Shown here in pieces: positions 43,272 through 53,210 of a stretch of 64,000 nt of DNA (its first letter is position 1; each line of letters starts with the position of its first letter). Below the pieces are notes generated by a model, which had not been told where the DNA came from, made no database searches, and saw nothing but the letters and a program-made list of their open reading frames with translations. A program made the translations under genes and the position numbers. Source of the DNA: Arthrobacter oryzae (GTDB lineage Bacteria; Actinomycetota; Actinomycetes; Actinomycetales; Micrococcaceae); contig NZ_RBIR01000003.1 of assembly GCF_003634095.1 (NCBI RefSeq), forward strand, positions 310,001 through 374,000, in the 5' to 3' direction.

Positions 43272-44432
43272 ATGCTCACAACAACCGCCCCGGCATCCGT
43301 GCGTGCTCTCATCGCCCCGGATAAATTCAAAGGCAGCCTCACCGCCGCCGAGGTGGCGGACGCCCTGGCAGCGGGCCTCCGCTCCGCAGCCGGCTCCACC
43401 GCCACAGCCGGATCCGTCCACTGTGAACTGCTGCCCCTGGCGGACGGGGGTGACGGCAGCGTCGACGCCGCCGTCGCCTCCGGATTCACCCGGCGCAGCT
43501 ACACCGTCGCCGGGCCCACCGGCCAGCCCGTCCGGTCCAGCATCGCGTTCGACGGCGTCACGGCCGTCGTCGAGGTGGCCAACACCTGCGGCCTGGGACT
43601 CCTGCCGGGCGGAACGCCCGAGCCGCTGAACGCCTCCAGCCGCGGCTTCGGCGAGGCCGTCCTTTTCGCGCTCAGTCTCAACCCGGCCAGGATCGTTCTG
43701 GCCTTGGGCGGGAGCGCCAGCACCGACGGCGGCATGGGCATGCTTACCGCCCTGGGCTTCAGTTTCCGGGACGCCGCCGGCCGGCAGCTCTGCGGCGGCG
43801 GCCGGGCGCTGGCTCAGATCCACACCGTCGACCGGACCACACTCCCAGAACTGGCGGAAACCGAACTCATCGTCGCCAGCGACGTCCACAACCCGCTGCT
43901 CGGCACCCAAGGGGCGCCGGCCATCTTCGGCCCCCAAAAAGGCGCCGGACCGGACGACATCGCCACACTGGAGCAAGGCCTCAACCACTTCGTCGCCGCG
44001 ATGGCGGCCGCGGGATGCCCCGATGCGGCGGCGCTGGCCGAACGCGACGGGGCCGGAAGCGCCGGCGGGCTCGGCTACGCGTGCCTCCTGCTCGGGGCCA
44101 CCCAGGTCTCGGGCGCCGACTACTTCCTGGACCTGCTGGACTTCAATGCCCGCAAGGACGGTTGCAACGTCGTCATCACCGGCGAAGGCAGCCTCGACGA
44201 GCAAACCCTTGCCGGGAAACTGCCCGCCGCCGTCGCCCGGCGGTCCGGGTCGCGCCCGGTCATCGCCGTCGCCGGCCGCTCCCTCCTGCCCCAGGAACGG
44301 TGGTCCGAAATGGAACTCACCCGGGTCTACACCCTGACCGAGTACACCGACCAGGACTCGGCCAAGGACCCTGAGCTTTCCGCCGCGCTGCTCCGTCGGA
44401 TCGGGAAGGACATCGGCGCGAGCCTGCTGTAA
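43272..44432 (+). CDS. Glycerate kinase
   Basis: 386 residues, GK1 (GarK/GlxK) family. IAPDKFKGSLTAAEVADAL, LPLADGGDGSVDA, ALGGSASTDGGMGML, ASDVHNPLLG and TGEGSLDEQTLAGKLP are diagnostic. It phosphorylates glycerate to 2- or 3-phosphoglycerate, linking tartrate catabolism to glycolysis. The ATG follows the dctA stop directly and no separate ribosome site is clear, so translation is probably coupled. Confidence 0.95.
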   Translation: MLTTTAPASVRALIAPDKFKGSLTAAEVADALAAGLRSAAGSTATAGSVHCELLPLADGGDGSVDAAVASGFTRRSYTVAGPTGQPVRSSIAFDGVTAVVEVANTCGLGLLPGGTPEPLNASSRGFGEAVLFALSLNPARIVLALGGSASTDGGMGMLTALGFSFRDAAGRQLCGGGRALAQIHTVDRTTLPELAETELIVASDVHNPLLGTQGAPAIFGPQKGAGPDDIATLEQGLNHFVAAMAAAGCPDAAALAERDGAGSAGGLGYACLLLGATQVSGADYFLDLLDFNARKDGCNVVITGEGSLDEQTLAGKLPAAVARRSGSRPVIAVAGRSLLPQERWSEMELTRVYTLTEYTDQDSAKDPELSAALLRRIGKDIGASLL

Positions 44433-44497
44433 CTTTCCCACCCTGCGCGGCAGAGACGTGGACGGTAGGACGTACACATTCCAGTGACGTCTCTTCC

Positions 44498-45436
44498 TCA
44501 GTGGCGCAGGTCGAGCGCCTCAAGGAGCCGTCTGACCGAGCCGCCCAGATTCCACTCGGCAGCGAGGCGCTCAAGCTCGGCCCGCGAACTGCCGGCCACC
44601 GGGTGCAGCTGCGCGCCTGCCTCCTCGAGCGTCGGCAGGTCGAGGTCCCGCACGATCTTCACGACTGCGGGCGCTGCGGCGAGGTAGTCGGAGGCCGCGG
44701 AAAGCTTCGACCGCACGGCCGTGGACAGCCCGCTTCCGGCATCGGCGGCAGCCGCGAGCAGGCTGTCGAGCGTGCCGTACTCTCCGAGCAGCGACGCGGC
44801 GGTCTTCTCGCCGATGCCAGCCACGCCCGGCAGCCCGTCGGAGGCGTCTCCGCGGAGGGTCGCGTAGTCGGCATACTGCCCGGGCAGCACGCGATACTTG
44901 CCGACGATGACCGCGTCAGTCATGATTTCGAGGTTCTTCATGCCGCGGGCGGTGTAGATCACCCGTGCCTGACGGGCGTCGTCGACGACCTGAAAGAGGT
45001 CGCGGTCGCCCGTCACCACGTCAATCGGCAGCCGGGCGTGGCTGGCGTAGGTGCCGATGACGTCGTCGGCCTCATGTTCGGCTGCCCCGACGATGGCGAT
45101 GCCGGCGAGCCCGAGCACCCGGCGGATCATCGGAATCTGGGCCTCGAGCGCGTCCGGCACGATCTCCACATCGGGGCCGCCGGCCACCACTTCCGCGACC
45201 CGGTGCGACTTGTAGCTCGGGATGAGGGCGACCCGCCACTTCGGACGCCAATCGTCGTCCCAGCACGCAACCAGATGCGTCGCGCCGTAGTCGGTCGTCA
45301 GCCGAGCAATCATGTCGAGCAGCCCTCGAACGGCGTTGACCGGCGTGCCGTCGGGCCGGCGGATCGTGTCGGGCACGCCATAGAACGCGCGAAAGTACAG
45401 CGACGCGGTGTCGAGCAACATCAAACGGTCGGCCAT
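44498..45436 (-). CDS. 5'-3' exonuclease (FEN/PolI N-terminal type)
   Basis: 312 residues, stand-alone flap/5' exonuclease. MLLDTASLYFRAFYGVP at the N-terminus; acidic metal ligands in ACWDDDWRPKWR, EHEADDVIGTY and VVTGDRDLFQVV; helix-hairpin-helix RGDASDGLPGVAGIGEKTAASLL. Removes RNA primers or flaps. ATG 45436 has AGGA seven bases upstream; a long upstream extension of the frame is not supported. It is unrelated to the tartrate and 5-oxoproline genes on either side. Confidence 0.93.
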   Translation of the reverse strand: MADRLMLLDTASLYFRAFYGVPDTIRRPDGTPVNAVRGLLDMIARLTTDYGATHLVACWDDDWRPKWRVALIPSYKSHRVAEVVAGGPDVEIVPDALEAQIPMIRRVLGLAGIAIVGAAEHEADDVIGTYASHARLPIDVVTGDRDLFQVVDDARQARVIYTARGMKNLEIMTDAVIVGKYRVLPGQYADYATLRGDASDGLPGVAGIGEKTAASLLGEYGTLDSLLAAAADAGSGLSTAVRSKLSAASDYLAAAPAVVKIVRDLDLPTLEEAGAQLHPVAGSSRAELERLAAEWNLGGSVRRLLEALDLRH

Positions 45437-45569
45437 AACTGATCCTGACACGGATGCGCCCGCTCGGGTTGCATTCGAAAGCAGGACGGCCCCCATGACT
45501 GCCCGCGCCCCACACACCAACGGGCCGCTTCCGCACGGCGGAACGGGCCGGTGCACTCCCTTAGAGCAG

Positions 45570-47330
45570 CTAGCCGATGAGCGCCAGCACCGCTCCGGCC
45601 GTGACAACCCCGCCGGCTCCGGCGCAGACGTCCGTGACAGTGCCGTCCCGGTGCGCGGAGACCTGGGTTTCCATCTTCATGGCTTCAAGGACCACCACCG
45701 GGTCCCCTGCCGAGACCTCGGCGCCCGGCTCGACGAGCCACTTCACCACGGTCCCGGCCATGTCGGCGCACAGCTCGGCCGGGTCGGCAGCGGCGGCGCC
45801 GCCGTCGGACGCTGCTTCCAGGGACACGCCGGCGGGCAGGGGTCCGCCGGAGCGTGCCCAGCCGTCCAGCAGATCGGCCGGCAGGCCGACGGCAAGGCGT
45901 CGCCCGTCCACGTCAACCGTGATGGTGCGGCGTGCGCCGTCGGGCGCGGCGGTGCTGAAGTCCGGATCGGCGGAGATGGAGACATTGTCCGCGAAGTCGG
46001 TTTCGATCCATCGGGTGTGGATGCCCAGCCCGGTCTCGGACGTGAAGTCCGGGGATTCCAGCACGGCCCGGTGGAACGGCAGCACGGTGGCAACCCCGGT
46101 GATGCGCATTTCGGCGAGGGCCCGGCGGGCGCGGCGCAGGGCCTGCTGGCGGTCCGCGCCGGTGACGATCAGCTTCGCGAGCAGGGAGTCGAACTGCGGC
46201 GCCACGAAGGAGCCGGAGCGGACCCCGGTGTCGAGCCGGATGCCCGGGCCGGTGGGACCGGCGAACTCGCCGATGGTGCCGGGCGAGGGCAGGAAGCCGC
46301 GGCCCACGTCCTCGGCGTTGAGCCGGAATTCGAAGGCGTGCCCGCGCGGCGCAGGGTCCTCGGTCAGGCGCAGCGGCTCCCCGGCGGCGATCCGGAACTG
46401 CTCCTGGACGAGGTCGATCCCGGTGGTTTCCTCCGTGATGGGGTGCTCCACCTGCAGACGGGTGTTGACCTCGAGGAATGCCACCGTCCCGTCCGCCGCG
46501 ACCAGGAATTCCACCGTGCCGGCGCCGGAGTAGCCGGCTTCCCGGCAGACCGCCTTGGCGGCGGCGTAGATCAGTGTGGTCTGCTCCGCACTCAGGAACG
46601 GCGCGGGAGCCTCCTCAAGCAGCTTCTGGTGCCGGCGCTGCAGGGAGCAGTCGCGGGTTCCGACCACCACCACGTTGCCGTGCGCGTCCGCCAGGACCTG
46701 GGCCTCGACGTGGCGGGGACGGTCCAGGTAGCGCTCCACGAAGCACTCACCGCGGCCGAAGGCGGCCACGGCTTCACGGACGGCCGAATCGAAGGCTTCC
46801 TCCACCTCGTCCAGAGCCCGGACCACTTTCATGCCGCGCCCGCCGCCGCCGAAAGCTGCCTTGATGGCGATGGGGAGGCCATGCTGCTCGGCGAAGGCGC
46901 GGGCCTCGGCGGCCGTGTCCACCGGACCGTCGCTGCCGGCGACCAGTGGCGCGCCGGCCCTCACGGCAGCGTCGCGGGCGGTGATCTTGTTGCCGAGCAG
47001 CCGGATCGCGTCCGGGCTGGGGCCGATCCAGGTCAGCCCGGCGGCCTGGACGGCCTGGGCGAAGTCGGCGTTCTCGGAGAGGAATCCGTAGCCGGGGTGG
47101 ACCGCGTCGGCTCCGGACTCGGCCGCCACGGCGAGGAGCTTGGGAATGTTCAGGTAGGTGTCTGCGGGTGAGTTGCCGTTCAGGCTGAACGCTTCGTCCG
47201 CGGCGGAGACGTGCAGGGCATCGGCGTCGATGTCGGCGTACACGGCGACGGACGCCAGCTGGGCGTCGTCGCAGGCCCGGGCTATACGGACCGCGATTTC
47301 TCCGCGGTTGGCGATCAGGACCTTGCGCAT
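45570..47330 (-). CDS. Biotin carboxylase with fused biotin carrier domain
   Basis: 586 residues. Biotin carboxylase residues about 1-445 ([47 protein letters not shown]), then a C-terminal biotinyl domain with carrier lysine K552 in LEAMKMETQ. It carboxylates biotin with ATP and bicarbonate. No acyl-CoA carboxyltransferase lies nearby; instead its start overlaps the end of the PxpBC fusion, whose two folds form the carboxyltransferase part of urea carboxylase. It may therefore serve a split urea-carboxylase-like enzyme. Usual annotation would be acetyl/propionyl-CoA carboxylase alpha chain. Confidence 0.92.
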   Translation of the reverse strand: MRKVLIANRGEIAVRIARACDDAQLASVAVYADIDADALHVSAADEAFSLNGNSPADTYLNIPKLLAVAAESGADAVHPGYGFLSENADFAQAVQAAGLTWIGPSPDAIRLLGNKITARDAAVRAGAPLVAGSDGPVDTAAEARAFAEQHGLPIAIKAAFGGGGRGMKVVRALDEVEEAFDSAVREAVAAFGRGECFVERYLDRPRHVEAQVLADAHGNVVVVGTRDCSLQRRHQKLLEEAPAPFLSAEQTTLIYAAAKAVCREAGYSGAGTVEFLVAADGTVAFLEVNTRLQVEHPITEETTGIDLVQEQFRIAAGEPLRLTEDPAPRGHAFEFRLNAEDVGRGFLPSPGTIGEFAGPTGPGIRLDTGVRSGSFVAPQFDSLLAKLIVTGADRQQALRRARRALAEMRITGVATVLPFHRAVLESPDFTSETGLGIHTRWIETDFADNVSISADPDFSTAAPDGARRTITVDVDGRRLAVGLPADLLDGWARSGGPLPAGVSLEAASDGGAAAADPAELCADMAGTVVKWLVEPGAEVSAGDPVVVLEAMKMETQVSAHRDGTVTDVCAGAGGVVTAGAVLALIG

Positions 47331-49045
47331 CAGTTACTCACTTCTTCGTCGGGGGTGGCGTGTTCGGTGCCGGCAGGCTCGGGGGTGGCGTCGGGGCTGG
47401 CCGGCGCCAGGTTCGGGTCGGATTCGGTCCAGCGGAAGCGGATCCTGCCGCCGATGGGGACCTGCGCGGCGAGGTCCAGCTGGGTGTCAACCACGACCGC
47501 GATGACCGGGTAGCCGCCGGTGACCGGATGGTCGGCCAGGAAGAGCACGGGCAGGCCCTCCGGCGGGATCTGGACGGCGCCGGCGACGGTGCCTTCGCTG
47601 GCCAGCTCGCCCTGGCGGCTGCGCTGCAGCGGGGTCCCGTCCAGGCGCATGCCGACCCGGTTGGACTGCGGCAGAACGGACCAGTCCTGGCCGGTGAAGG
47701 CGTCCAGGGCGGCCTGATCGAACCAGTCCGCGCGGGGGCCGGGGACGACGTCGAGGACGGTCACGCCGGTCCCCGGGTATTCCGGCTGCAGTTCGGGATG
47801 GCCAACGACGCCGGATTCGGCCTCTCCGCCGGCGGCAAGAACCTGCCCGGCAGCCAGAGGCGCGGGACCGATCCCGGACATCGTGTCTGTGGAGCGGCTG
47901 CCGAGTACCGGGGCGGTGTCCACCCCGCCCCGGACTGCGAGGTAGCTGCGGAAACCGCTGTGCGGCGCACCCAGGCTGAGTGTTTCGCCGTCGAGGAGCG
48001 CGAACGGGGTGGCCATCGGCACGGTGCGGTGCCGGGTGTCCCCGGCGCTGTCGGGCGCCGACTCGATGGTCAGTCTCGACGGCGCCCCGGCGACGGCGAG
48101 AACCTGGTCCCGCACCGCACGGACCTTGAGTCCACCGGCGACGGTCTCGACGGCGGCGGCCGACGTCGCGTTCCCGACCAGGCGGTTGGCCCGGCGCAGC
48201 GAGGCCCGGTCCAGCGCACCGGCGGCGGAGACGCCGAGGCCGGAGTGGCCGTGCCGGCCGAGATCCTGGACCAGGCTCAGCATGCCCGGCGAGACAATCC
48301 GGAGTCCGGAGGTCACGTCCTGTCCGGCCGGTTCCGGCGCGCCGGGTTCCTCGACTGACCGTCCGGCCAGCGTGACTGCGGCCCGGACGGGACGGAACTG
48401 TACCCGGTGGCCGGGGGCAGCCAGGGCAGGCTGGTCCCGGTCCAGGTCCCACATCCGGGCATCGGTTCGCCCGATCAGCTGCCAGCCGCCCGGGGACCGG
48501 CGCGGGTACACGGCCGAGTAGTTGCCGGCCAGCGCCACGGAGCCTGCGGGGACGGCAGTGCGCGGCGAGCCGCGGCGGGGCACTTCCAGCTGCTGGTTCT
48601 CCCCCACCATGTAGCCGAATCCGGGCGCGAAGCCGGCAAACGCCACGGTCCAGACCTGGCCGGAATGGGCGGCGATGACGCCCTCGGCTCCCAGGCCGGT
48701 GAGCCGGCCGACTTCGGCGAGGTCCTCGCCGTCGTACACGGTGTCGATCACCACCAGCTCGCCGCCGCGCTGCACGGGAGCGGTCAGGTCGAGCTGCAGG
48801 AGCCGGGCGGCGATGCGCCGGGCCGAGGCCGGGGAATCGGCCTTGACCAGGACGGTCTCGGCCGCGGCCAGGATGTCCAGCTGCCCGGGAAGGGGCTTTT
48901 CGAGCAGCAGCGCCTGCAGCGCCAGGACGTCCTGGGTCCCGGAGAGCTCGGCGAGGACCGCGCGCGTTCCCACGGCCCGCACGGCGCGGACCTTGCGGGC
49001 CGTGTCCTTTTGAACTGCCAGGGTTTCCATTGCTGTCTCCATCAT
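47330..49045 (-). CDS. Fused PxpB-PxpC (5-oxoprolinase/urea amidolyase family)
   Basis: 571 residues. N-terminal half (about 18-225) is the PxpB/KipI fold ([32 protein letters not shown]); C-terminal half (about 245-545) is the PxpC/KipA fold ([42 protein letters not shown]). In most bacteria these are two proteins that, with PxpA, hydrolyse 5-oxoproline to glutamate using ATP. The same pair of folds makes the carboxyltransferase domain of urea carboxylase. It lies in an operon with biotin carboxylase, MFS permease and pxpA. The start may be M1 or M6. Confidence 0.92.
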   Translation of the reverse strand: MMETAMETLAVQKDTARKVRAVRAVGTRAVLAELSGTQDVLALQALLLEKPLPGQLDILAAAETVLVKADSPASARRIAARLLQLDLTAPVQRGGELVVIDTVYDGEDLAEVGRLTGLGAEGVIAAHSGQVWTVAFAGFAPGFGYMVGENQQLEVPRRGSPRTAVPAGSVALAGNYSAVYPRRSPGGWQLIGRTDARMWDLDRDQPALAAPGHRVQFRPVRAAVTLAGRSVEEPGAPEPAGQDVTSGLRIVSPGMLSLVQDLGRHGHSGLGVSAAGALDRASLRRANRLVGNATSAAAVETVAGGLKVRAVRDQVLAVAGAPSRLTIESAPDSAGDTRHRTVPMATPFALLDGETLSLGAPHSGFRSYLAVRGGVDTAPVLGSRSTDTMSGIGPAPLAAGQVLAAGGEAESGVVGHPELQPEYPGTGVTVLDVVPGPRADWFDQAALDAFTGQDWSVLPQSNRVGMRLDGTPLQRSRQGELASEGTVAGAVQIPPEGLPVLFLADHPVTGGYPVIAVVVDTQLDLAAQVPIGGRIRFRWTESDPNLAPASPDATPEPAGTEHATPDEEVSN

Positions 49046-49076
49046 TGCCGCCGTTTTCTGGGAAGGTCCGTGCCGC

Positions 49077-50414
49077 TCAGGCGTGGGCTTCCTGCAGGAG
49101 CCGCTCTTCTTCCTCGGTGTGGGGGTTCCGTCCGATGACCAGACCGATCACTGTCACGACGGCGGCGACGGCCAGGTACGCGGCGATGATGTACCAGTTG
49201 CCGGTCGCGGCGTAGAGGGCGGTGAAGATCAGCGGTGCCACGGCGCCGCCGATCACACCGGCGAGGGTGTAGGCCAGCGAGCTGCCGGCGTAGCGCAGGC
49301 GGGCCGGGAATTGCTCGGTAATGAAGGCGGCCTGCGGGCCGTACATGAAGGCGTGGAACGCGAGCCCGATCACGACGCCGATGGTCAGCATGAGCACCGA
49401 CTTGCCCTGGATCATGAGGAAGAAGAGGGGTATGTACAGGGCGGTACCGACAGTGGCGATGCCGTAGACCAGCCGGCGGTTGAAGCGGTCGGTAAGGGCC
49501 CCGGCGGCGGGGATCAGCACCAGCTGGAAGGCGGAGCCGATCAGGATGGCGCCGAGGACGTTGCCCGTGGTCATGCCCAGTTGCTTGGTGGCGTAGAGGG
49601 CAATGAAAACCGTGAAGAGGGAGTAGAGCACGTCGGGGCAGATGCGGGACAGGGCGGCGGCCACGAGGGCGCGGGGTTCCTTGGTGAAGACCTCCTTGAT
49701 GGGGGCCTTGGGCGCCTCGCCGTGGGCCTGGATGGCCTTGAAGACGGGGGTTTCCTCGAGCTTGAGCCGGATCAGGAGGCCGAAGACCACCAGCACGGCG
49801 GAGGCGAGGAAGGCCACGCGCCAGCCCCAGGAAAGGAAGGCCTCGGTGCTGAGGGTCGCGGCGAGAAGGGCCAGGACGCCGTTGGCCATCAGGTTGCCCG
49901 CCGGCGGGCCGATCTGGGCAGCCGAGGACCAGAAGCCGCGCTTGCGGGCATTGCCGAATTCGCTGGAGAGCAGGACGGCTCCGCCCCATTCGCCGCCGAC
50001 GCCGATCCCCTGCGCCAGGCGCAGCAGGACCAGGATGGCCGGGGCGGCGACACCGATGGCCGCGTAGTCCGGCAGCACACCTATGAGCACGGTGGCGACG
50101 CCGATCAGCATGAGGGTGACCACCAGGACGTGCTTGCGGCCGATCTTGTCGCCGAGCCGGCCGAAGATCACGCCGCCGATGGGGCGGGCCAGGTAGCCGA
50201 CCGCGAAGGTGGAGAAGGAGAGCAGCAGGCCGACCAGCTCATCGCCAACGGGGAAGAAGATCTTGGGGAAGATCAGCGCCGAGGCCACGGAGTAGATCGC
50301 GAAGTCGTAGTATTCCAGCGACGTGCCGGTCAGGCTGGCGATGTACGCCTTGAGAGCGCCGGGCGGCAGCTTCCTCTTGCTGGCGGCCGGAGCGGCCTGC
50401 TGCGGTGTGGTCAT
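49077..50414 (-). CDS. MFS permease, metabolite:H+ symporter type, in the 5-oxoproline operon
   Basis: 445 residues, 12 membrane segments. SLTGTSLEYYDFAIYSVASA at helix 1, GRLGDKIGRKHVLVVTL between helices 2 and 3, GIGVGGEWGGAVLLSSEF and FITEQFPARLRYAGSS are MHS signatures. It lies between pxpA and pxpBC, so 5-oxoproline (or the true substrate of the operon) is the likely cargo; this is inference. It is distinct from the creatine-operon permease at 3489. Confidence 0.92.
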   Translation of the reverse strand: MTTPQQAAPAASKRKLPPGALKAYIASLTGTSLEYYDFAIYSVASALIFPKIFFPVGDELVGLLLSFSTFAVGYLARPIGGVIFGRLGDKIGRKHVLVVTLMLIGVATVLIGVLPDYAAIGVAAPAILVLLRLAQGIGVGGEWGGAVLLSSEFGNARKRGFWSSAAQIGPPAGNLMANGVLALLAATLSTEAFLSWGWRVAFLASAVLVVFGLLIRLKLEETPVFKAIQAHGEAPKAPIKEVFTKEPRALVAAALSRICPDVLYSLFTVFIALYATKQLGMTTGNVLGAILIGSAFQLVLIPAAGALTDRFNRRLVYGIATVGTALYIPLFFLMIQGKSVLMLTIGVVIGLAFHAFMYGPQAAFITEQFPARLRYAGSSLAYTLAGVIGGAVAPLIFTALYAATGNWYIIAAYLAVAAVVTVIGLVIGRNPHTEEEERLLQEAHA

Positions 50415-50499
50415 GATTTTCCTCCAGGTGTGCGGGGGTGCTGCCTGTTGCTTGGTGTGTGCAGTGGTGGGGTGTGCCGCGGATCAGCCGTAAACGGGC

Positions 50500-51258
50500 T
50501 TAGACGAACGCGGCGGTTTCGATCCCGGCGGCGGTGAGCGCAGCGCGGACGGCAGCGGCCATGGTGACGGCTCCTGGCGAGTCGCCGTGCACGCAGATAC
50601 TCTCGGCGCGGATTTTCAGGATGGAGCCGTCGATTGTGCGGACGGCGGAGTCGGTGGCCATCCGCAGGACATGCTCGGTGACTTCTGCGTGGTCGTGCAG
50701 CACGGCTCCGGGGAACGTGCGGGAGACCAGCGTGCCGTCCGGGTTGTAGGCACGGTCAGCGAAGGCTTCCGTGACGGCCCTGAGCCCGGCGGCCTCGGCC
50801 AGGCGCAGCACCTCGGAGCCAGGGAGGCCCAGGATCGGCAGGTTCGGGTCCACCGATTTCACGGCGTCGACGACGGCCCGCGCCTGGGCGGTGTGCGACA
50901 CGATCGCGTTGTAGAGTCCGCCGTGCGGCTTGACGTAGGTGACCTTGCCGCCCTCGGCCGCGGCCAGCGCCTGCAGCGCACCGATCTGGTAGACGACGTC
51001 GTCCGCCAGTTCGCCCGGATCGATGTCCAGGAACCGGCGGCCGAAGCCTGCGAGGTCGCGGTAGCCGACGTGTGCGCCGATCCTGACGCCGGCGGTGACG
51101 GCCTCGCGGCAGGTCCGGCGGATCACGCTGGGGTCGCCGGCATGGAATCCGCACGCCACGTTGGCGCTGGAGACGGAGCGGAACATCGCCAGATCGTCGC
51201 CCAGCGTCCAGCGTCCATACGACTCGCCGACGTCGCTGTTCAGGTCGATCGTTGCCAT
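50500..51258 (-). CDS. pxpA: 5-oxoprolinase subunit A (LamB/YcsF family)
   Basis: 252 residues. [72 protein letters not shown] and [11 protein letters not shown] are family hallmarks, with the Asp, His and Lys residues expected at the active site. It acts with PxpB and PxpC in ATP-dependent 5-oxoproline cleavage. ATG 51258 has GAGG six bases upstream; the ATG at 51270 is an alternative. First gene of the minus-strand operon. Confidence 0.94.
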   Translation of the reverse strand: MATIDLNSDVGESYGRWTLGDDLAMFRSVSSANVACGFHAGDPSVIRRTCREAVTAGVRIGAHVGYRDLAGFGRRFLDIDPGELADDVVYQIGALQALAAAEGGKVTYVKPHGGLYNAIVSHTAQARAVVDAVKSVDPNLPILGLPGSEVLRLAEAAGLRAVTEAFADRAYNPDGTLVSRTFPGAVLHDHAEVTEHVLRMATDSAVRTIDGSILKIRAESICVHGDSPGAVTMAAAVRAALTAAGIETAAFV

Positions 51259-51333
51259 TGTGATCCTCATCTCATGGTTGTGCCCTTCTAGGATGCACCA
51301 AAAGTTCAGATTGTTCAACGATCCTTCAATCCC

Positions 51334-51351
51334 ACGATGTGACGATCGTGT
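51334..51351. promoter_or_regulatory. Inverted repeat, candidate GntR operator of the 5-oxoproline operon
   Basis: CACGAT-N6-ATCGTG in the 105-base divergent region between pxpA and the GntR gene, only 12 bases before the GntR start. A second weak dyad (TTGTTCAACGATCCTTCAA) lies at about 51313-51331. Confidence 0.5.
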
Positions 51352-51363
51352 AAATTCTGGAGT

Positions 51364-52125
51364 ATGACCAGCTCCGAATCGGGATCCCGAGTCCTTTCCG
51401 CCAGGCAGCAAACAGCAGCGCCCGGAGCCGCGGCAGGGAACAAGCGCGATGCCGGAGCTGGTGCCGCGCTGGGCGCGGCGGCCCGGCTGCGCGTGGCGGT
51501 TCCGTCCGTGGCGGACCGGGTGGCGGCAGAACTGCGCCTGCAGCTGGCCGAGGGGCTGCTGCTGCCGGGAGCCCGGCTCACGGAATCGACCATCGCGGAG
51601 GACCTGGGCGTCTCCCGGAACACGGTCCGGGAGGCCTTCGCCGAGCTGGCGGCCGAACGCCTCGTGGTCCGCCACCCGAACCGGGGCGTCTTCGTGGCCA
51701 GCCTCGAGCCCGGCGACATCCACGACGTCTACGCCGTGCGCCGCGCCATCGAGGTGAGCGCCATCCGCGGCGGCGGCAGCCCCGAACGGGTGGCAGCGGT
51801 CCGAGCGGCGGTGGAGGAAGGCAAGGCCGCGGCCGCCGCCGACGACGAAGAAGGCCTAGGCAACGCCAACCAGCATTTCCACGGCGCGATCGTGGCCCTG
51901 GCCGGCAGCCGGCGGCTGGACACGATCATGGCCCAGGTCCTGGCCGAGATGCGGCTCTTCTTCCACAAGGCCACCCTGGACGCGCACTTCTACCGGGGCT
52001 GGTTGGCGGACAACGAGGAAATCTGCGCGGCCTTGGAAGCCGGAGACCCGGGCCGCGCCGGAGACCTTCTGCTGGCCTATCTGGACCGTTCAGAGGAACG
52101 CCAGTCAGCGGTGCACGCGGAGTAA
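51364..52125 (+). CDS. GntR-family regulator, FCD subgroup
   Basis: 253 residues. An unusual Ala/Gly-rich N-terminal extension of about 40 residues precedes the winged helix-turn-helix (about 45-110; [23 protein letters not shown]), then an FCD domain ([21 protein letters not shown]). Divergent from the pxp/biotin carboxylase operon, so it probably regulates that operon. An internal start after the extension cannot be excluded. Confidence 0.9.
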   Translation: MTSSESGSRVLSARQQTAAPGAAAGNKRDAGAGAALGAAARLRVAVPSVADRVAAELRLQLAEGLLLPGARLTESTIAEDLGVSRNTVREAFAELAAERLVVRHPNRGVFVASLEPGDIHDVYAVRRAIEVSAIRGGGSPERVAAVRAAVEEGKAAAAADDEEGLGNANQHFHGAIVALAGSRRLDTIMAQVLAEMRLFFHKATLDAHFYRGWLADNEEICAALEAGDPGRAGDLLLAYLDRSEERQSAVHAE

Positions 52126-52156
52126 CGCACGCCCGGCCGGTGAAGCCCCGGCGGCG

Positions 52157-53209
52157 CTACGCGCCCGGCACGGCTGCGGGCACGGGCACGCAGCCGCACG
52201 ACGCGCGGAGGACCAGGTCCACGGGGAAGGTCCGGTTCCGAGTGGGAGACACACCGTCGAAGTCGATGAGCGCCTCCACGGCAGCCTCGGCCATGGCCTG
52301 CACAGGCTGCGCGACCGTGCTCAGCGGCGGCCAGCTGTACTCCGCCTCGGCCGAGCCGTCGAAGGAGAAGACCGCCAGGTCCTCGGGGACGCGCAGGCCG
52401 GCCTCGGACACCGCGCGCAGCAGCCCCACCGCCTGCAGGTCGGAACTGACAAACACGGCGGTGGGCCGGTCCGCGGCCGCGACCAGCCGCTGCCCGGCCC
52501 GGTAGCCGCCCTGCCGGTCAAAGTTGCAACGCAGAATAGGCCCTTCCGGGAGGCCCGCCTCCGCGAGGCCCTGCTGCCACCCGACCTCGCGGCCATCGAG
52601 ATCATTGCCGGAGTTCATGCCCATGACCAGCGCGATGTTGCGGTGGCCGTGGCCCACCAGGTGCTCGACGGCCCGCCGGGAGCCTTCCTGCAGCTCCACG
52701 CCCACCGAGTTGAAGCCCGGCACCTCGGTGCTGTGGTTAAGCAGCACGGCGGGAATCTCCGAATGCTCCAGCTCGGTCAGATCGGGTTCGAACAGCACGC
52801 TGGAGAGGAAGACCCCGTCCACCCGGCGGCTGGCGAGATTCCTGACCTGCCGGCGCTCATTGGCCGCCGATCCGCCCGAGTTGGCCAGCAGCAGGGCGTA
52901 ACCGCGCGCGGCTGCGGCTTCCTCCACGGCGCGGGCCAGGGTGGCGAAGAAGGGGTTGGTGGTGTCCGGGACCACCATGCCGAGCATCTCGCTGGAGCCC
53001 AGTTTCAGTGCCCTCGCCGCGGCGTTCGGCCGGTACCCGAGGGCGCTGATGGCCTCCCGGACCTTCGCGGCGGTCACCGGGGAAACCCGTTTGGGGCCGC
53101 CGTTCACTACATAACTGACGACGGCGGTGCTGACGCCGGCCAGCCTGGCCACGTCTTTGCGGGTGATCGTGGGCCTGGCGGAGGTGGGCGAGTGTGGCAC
53201 AGTGACCAT
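52157..53209 (-). CDS. LacI-family regulator of alpha-galactoside genes
   Basis: 350 residues: LacI helix-turn-helix at about 12-60 (TITRKDVARLAGVSTAVVSY) and a sugar-binding core (MLGMVVPDTTNPFFATLARAVE, RRVDGVFLSSVLFEP, VFSFDGSAEAEYSWPPLSTV). The ATG at 53209 lies one base after the Gfo/Idh stop, so the pair is co-transcribed and coupled. The paired TACTCGwGT sites in the 54.5 kb divergent promoter region are its likely targets. Effector is probably an alpha-galactoside or galactose. Confidence 0.93.
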   Translation of the reverse strand: MVTVPHSPTSARPTITRKDVARLAGVSTAVVSYVVNGGPKRVSPVTAAKVREAISALGYRPNAAARALKLGSSEMLGMVVPDTTNPFFATLARAVEEAAAARGYALLLANSGGSAANERRQVRNLASRRVDGVFLSSVLFEPDLTELEHSEIPAVLLNHSTEVPGFNSVGVELQEGSRRAVEHLVGHGHRNIALVMGMNSGNDLDGREVGWQQGLAEAGLPEGPILRCNFDRQGGYRAGQRLVAAADRPTAVFVSSDLQAVGLLRAVSEAGLRVPEDLAVFSFDGSAEAEYSWPPLSTVAQPVQAMAEAAVEALIDFDGVSPTRNRTFPVDLVLRASCGCVPVPAAVPGA

Positions 53210-53210
53210 G

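Noticed and set aside
45437-45607. N-terminal extension of the 5'-3' exonuclease
   Set aside because: The family begins at MADRLMLLDTAS; the extension is low-complexity and lacks similarity, and ATG 45436 has its own ribosome site.
49083-50537. A 484-codon plus-strand frame
   Set aside because: Shadow of the MFS permease in the 5-oxoproline operon; no domain or ribosome site.
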